Assembly: GCA_963800505.1 (NCBI GenBank)
Contig: CAWDBL010000037.1
Location: forward strand, 434,001 to 498,000
Source: Fodinibacter sp963800505
GTDB lineage: Bacteria; Actinomycetota; Actinomycetes; Actinomycetales; Dermatophilaceae
Length of the DNA stretch: 64,000 bases
Reading direction: 5' to 3'
Position 1 is the stretch's first letter. The number at the start of each line of letters is the position of its first letter. This document shows, piece after piece, positions 62,361-64,000 of this stretch. The position numbers and the translations under genes are program-made. The notes beneath the pieces are model-generated. The model had not been told where the DNA came from. It did no database searches and saw only the letters and a program-made list of their open reading frames with translations.

Positions 62361-62373
62361 TCAAGTTTCTTGA
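62361..62373. promoter_or_regulatory. Dyad TCAAG-TTT-CTTGA, likely MarR operator
   Basis: A 5-bp inverted repeat typical of MarR sites (TTGA/TCAA) lies 20 bp before the marR start and 31 bp before tam. On the minus strand it overlaps CTTGAT, a possible -35, with TAGAAT near 62350 as -10. Confidence 0.6.
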
Positions 62374-62403
62374 CGTCGAGACAGCGGCGTCCGGGAGGAC
62401 GAC

Positions 62404-63222
62404 ATGCGCGAGCACGCCAGCTGGGACCCCACGGCCTACGGCAGGTTCGCCGGGGAGCGCAGCCGGCCGTTCGCCGACCTGATGGCACAGGTGCGCACCG
62501 ACGACCCCAGGCTCGTCGTCGACCTCGGCTGCGGCCACGGCCCGCCGACCCTGACCCTCGCCGAGCTGTGGCCCGACGCGCGCGTCGTCGGCGTCGACTC
62601 GTCGGAGTCCATGCTCGAGTCGGCCCGCGAGCTCGACTCGGCCGACCGCGTGGAGTGGGTGCAGTCCGACCTGCGCGAATGGGACCCGGCATCGCTCGGC
62701 CAGCCCGCCGACGTCATCGTCACCAACTCAACCCTGCAGTGGGTGCCCGGGCACCTCGACCTGCTCGACGCCTGGGTCGGGGCCCTCGCCGACGGCGGCT
62801 GGTTCGGCCTGCAGGTGCCGGGCAACTTCGACGCCCCGAGCCACCGGCTGATGCGCGAGACCGCCGAGCACCACGAGCGGGCCGGCGAGCTCGGCGCGGC
62901 GCTGGACCTGCCGGCCGTCGGCGAGCCGGCCTCCTACCTGCGCTACCTCAGCCGGCTCGGCTGCGACGTCGACGCGTGGGAGACCACCTATCTCCACGTG
63001 CTCGACCCGGAGGCCGAGGAGGAGAACCCGGTGCTCAGCTGGGTGTCGGCGACCGGCCTGCGGCCGGTGACCGAGATCCTCACCGACAAGGACGAGCTGG
63101 CCGCGTTCATCGACCCGTATGCCGCCGCGCTCGCCGAGGCCTACCCGCGCTCGTCGGCGGGGGTGCTCTTCCCGTTCCGCCGGGTGTTCGCGGTCGCCCG
63201 AAAGCGCTCCAGCTCGGACTGA
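62404..63222 (+). CDS. tam: Trans-aconitate 2-methyltransferase
   Basis: The 272-aa SAM-dependent enzyme methylates trans-aconitate, a spontaneous inhibitor of aconitase. It begins with the family's MREHASWDPTAYGRFAGERS, PFADLMAQV, then the SAM motif LVVDLGCGHGPPTLTLAELW, GVDSSESMLESARELD, VIVTNSTLQWVPGHLDLLDA and WFGLQVPGNFDAPSHRLMRE (QVPGN is a Tam hallmark). GGGAGGAC lies before the ATG. It is divergent from the MarR gene, its likely regulator. Confidence 0.94.
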   Translation: MREHASWDPTAYGRFAGERSRPFADLMAQVRTDDPRLVVDLGCGHGPPTLTLAELWPDARVVGVDSSESMLESARELDSADRVEWVQSDLREWDPASLGQPADVIVTNSTLQWVPGHLDLLDAWVGALADGGWFGLQVPGNFDAPSHRLMRETAEHHERAGELGAALDLPAVGEPASYLRYLSRLGCDVDAWETTYLHVLDPEAEEENPVLSWVSATGLRPVTEILTDKDELAAFIDPYAAALAEAYPRSSAGVLFPFRRVFAVARKRSSSD

Positions 63223-63233
63223 CTCTGGTCCGC

Positions 63234-63884
63234 TCAGGCGGTGTCGGTGGTCAGGGTCGGCTTGGACTCCAGGCCGGTCAGGCCGTTCCACGCCAGGTTG
63301 ACCACGTGCGCGGCCACCTCGTGCTTCTTGAACTTGCGCGAGTTGAGCCACCACTGGCCGGTGAGCGCGATCATGCCGACCAGCATCTGCGCGTACATCG
63401 GTGCGGCCTTGGGGTCGAGCTTGTGGCTCTTGAACTCGGCAGCCAGGATGTGCTCGACCTGGCTGGCGATGTCGCTCATCAGGCTGGCGAACGAGCCGGT
63501 GGCCTGCCCGGCCGGGCTGTCGCGCACCAGGATCCGGAAGCCGTCGGTCGAGGTCTCGACGTAGCTGAGCAGGGCCAGGGCCGCACGCTCGATGATCTCG
63601 CGGGACGTGCCGCCGGAGATCAGCGCGCCCTGCACCGACGCGAGCAGGCTCTCGATCTCGCGGTCGACGACCACGGCGTAGAGCCCCTCCTTGCCGCCGA
63701 AGTGCTCGTAGACCACCGGCTTGCTCACCCCGGCGGACGCGGCGATCTCCTCGACGGTGGCCCCCTCGAACCCCTTGTCGGCGAAGTGCTTGCGGCCGAT
63801 GCCGATCAGCTGCTCGCGCCGCTCACGCCCCGTCATCCGGGACCGTGCGGCGCGCGAGGGCTTGTCTGTCGAAGGGTCGCTCAC
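63234..63884 (-). CDS. TetR/AcrR family transcriptional regulator
   Basis: From GTG 63884 the protein has 216 aa: a basic N-terminal tail (KPSRAARSRMTGRERREQLI), the helix-turn-helix (FADKGFEGATVEEIAASAGV, SKPVVYEHFGGKEGLYAVVV) and a helical effector domain (IIERAALALLSYVETSTDGF, PMYAQMLVGMIALTGQWWLN). ATG 63836 is an alternative start that keeps the whole DNA-binding domain. The type is common in Micrococcales; the ligand and targets are unknown. About 115 bp upstream to the window edge contain no identifiable gene, though a start may lie at 63991. Confidence 0.92.
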   Translation of the reverse strand: MSDPSTDKPSRAARSRMTGRERREQLIGIGRKHFADKGFEGATVEEIAASAGVSKPVVYEHFGGKEGLYAVVVDREIESLLASVQGALISGGTSREIIERAALALLSYVETSTDGFRILVRDSPAGQATGSFASLMSDIASQVEHILAAEFKSHKLDPKAAPMYAQMLVGMIALTGQWWLNSRKFKKHEVAAHVVNLAWNGLTGLESKPTLTTDTA

Positions 63885-64000
63885 CAGGCCATTGTGCCCG
63901 GATGCCGGTGCCGCCCGCCCACGACCCGGTCCCGGGCGACCGCTTTCCACGCAGCGGGCACGGGGCACCGCCGGTGTCGGGCAGGATCAGGTGCATGGAG

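Overview
The window is high-GC actinobacterial DNA. The gene content and order (galU-moeA-rimJ-glpR, tatD-rpfB-ksgA-ispE, pmt opposite rsmI, a type-B succinate dehydrogenase, an Rpf protein, a c-di-AMP riboswitch before an NlpC/P60 gene) and the frequent GGATGCCG/CGGCATCC octamer suggest a member of the Micrococcales, most like the Intrasporangiaceae (Janibacter/Knoellia/Phycicoccus relatives). That family-level placement is an inference from recalled gene order and composition; no database was searched.

Left core segment (1-15380): the C-terminal half of a DUF4011-type helicase with a C-terminal nuclease domain; mscL, a SAF-domain protein and an FmdB-type zinc ribbon on the minus strand; a CPA1 cation/proton antiporter divergent from a penicillin-acylase-family hydrolase; 5-formyl-THF cyclo-ligase divergent from galU; then a tightly overlapping run moeA/glp, moaC, mogA, rimJ-like acetyltransferase, glpR. 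This run joins molybdenum-cofactor genes to the gephyrin-like divisome pair Glp/GlpR known from corynebacteria. An AI-2E-family membrane protein and tRNA-Ala(CGC) end the segment.

Genomic island (about 15363-27790): an 18-bp copy of the tRNA-Ala 3' end lies at both 15363-15380 and 27773-27790, bounding a decayed island of about 12.4 kb. It holds an integrase C-terminal remnant, an IS1380-type transposase remnant, a roughly 3.1-kb insertion with terminal inverted repeats and a 9-bp target duplication that splits a 71-codon gene exactly in frame, a low-GC patch, two pieces of a MATE transporter in permuted order, a large subtilisin-like protease with a frameshifted 3' end, an IS5-family element with two frameshifts, and a few small intact genes.

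Right core segment (27791-64000): dienelactone hydrolase; a small membrane protein with an apparent start-proximal frameshift; a DUF4118 membrane protein; a membrane-anchored phosphodiesterase-superfamily protein; a c-di-AMP riboswitch with its NlpC/P60 gene; a TM0106-type RecB-like nuclease-helicase; a secreted M6 metalloprotease; the O-mannosyltransferase pmt opposite rsmI; a secreted M28 aminopeptidase; sdhCAB; a CPBP protease; two related lipoprotein-type proteins, one lacking its signal peptide; a TetR regulator with a dyad operator; metG, tatD, rpfB, ksgA (with an apparent one-base frameshift), ispE, an ABC-F ATPase; and PadR, MarR and TetR regulators, the first two with clear dyads at their divergent promoters.

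Two small dispersed repeat families stand out: hairpins built on TTCGAGGTGA/TCACCTCGAA in convergent gaps near both ends of the window, and a 43-44-bp repeat carrying the dyad TGTGACC-N4-GGTCGA near 3.4 kb and 48.3 kb. I found no CRISPR array, rRNA or convincing new defence operon.
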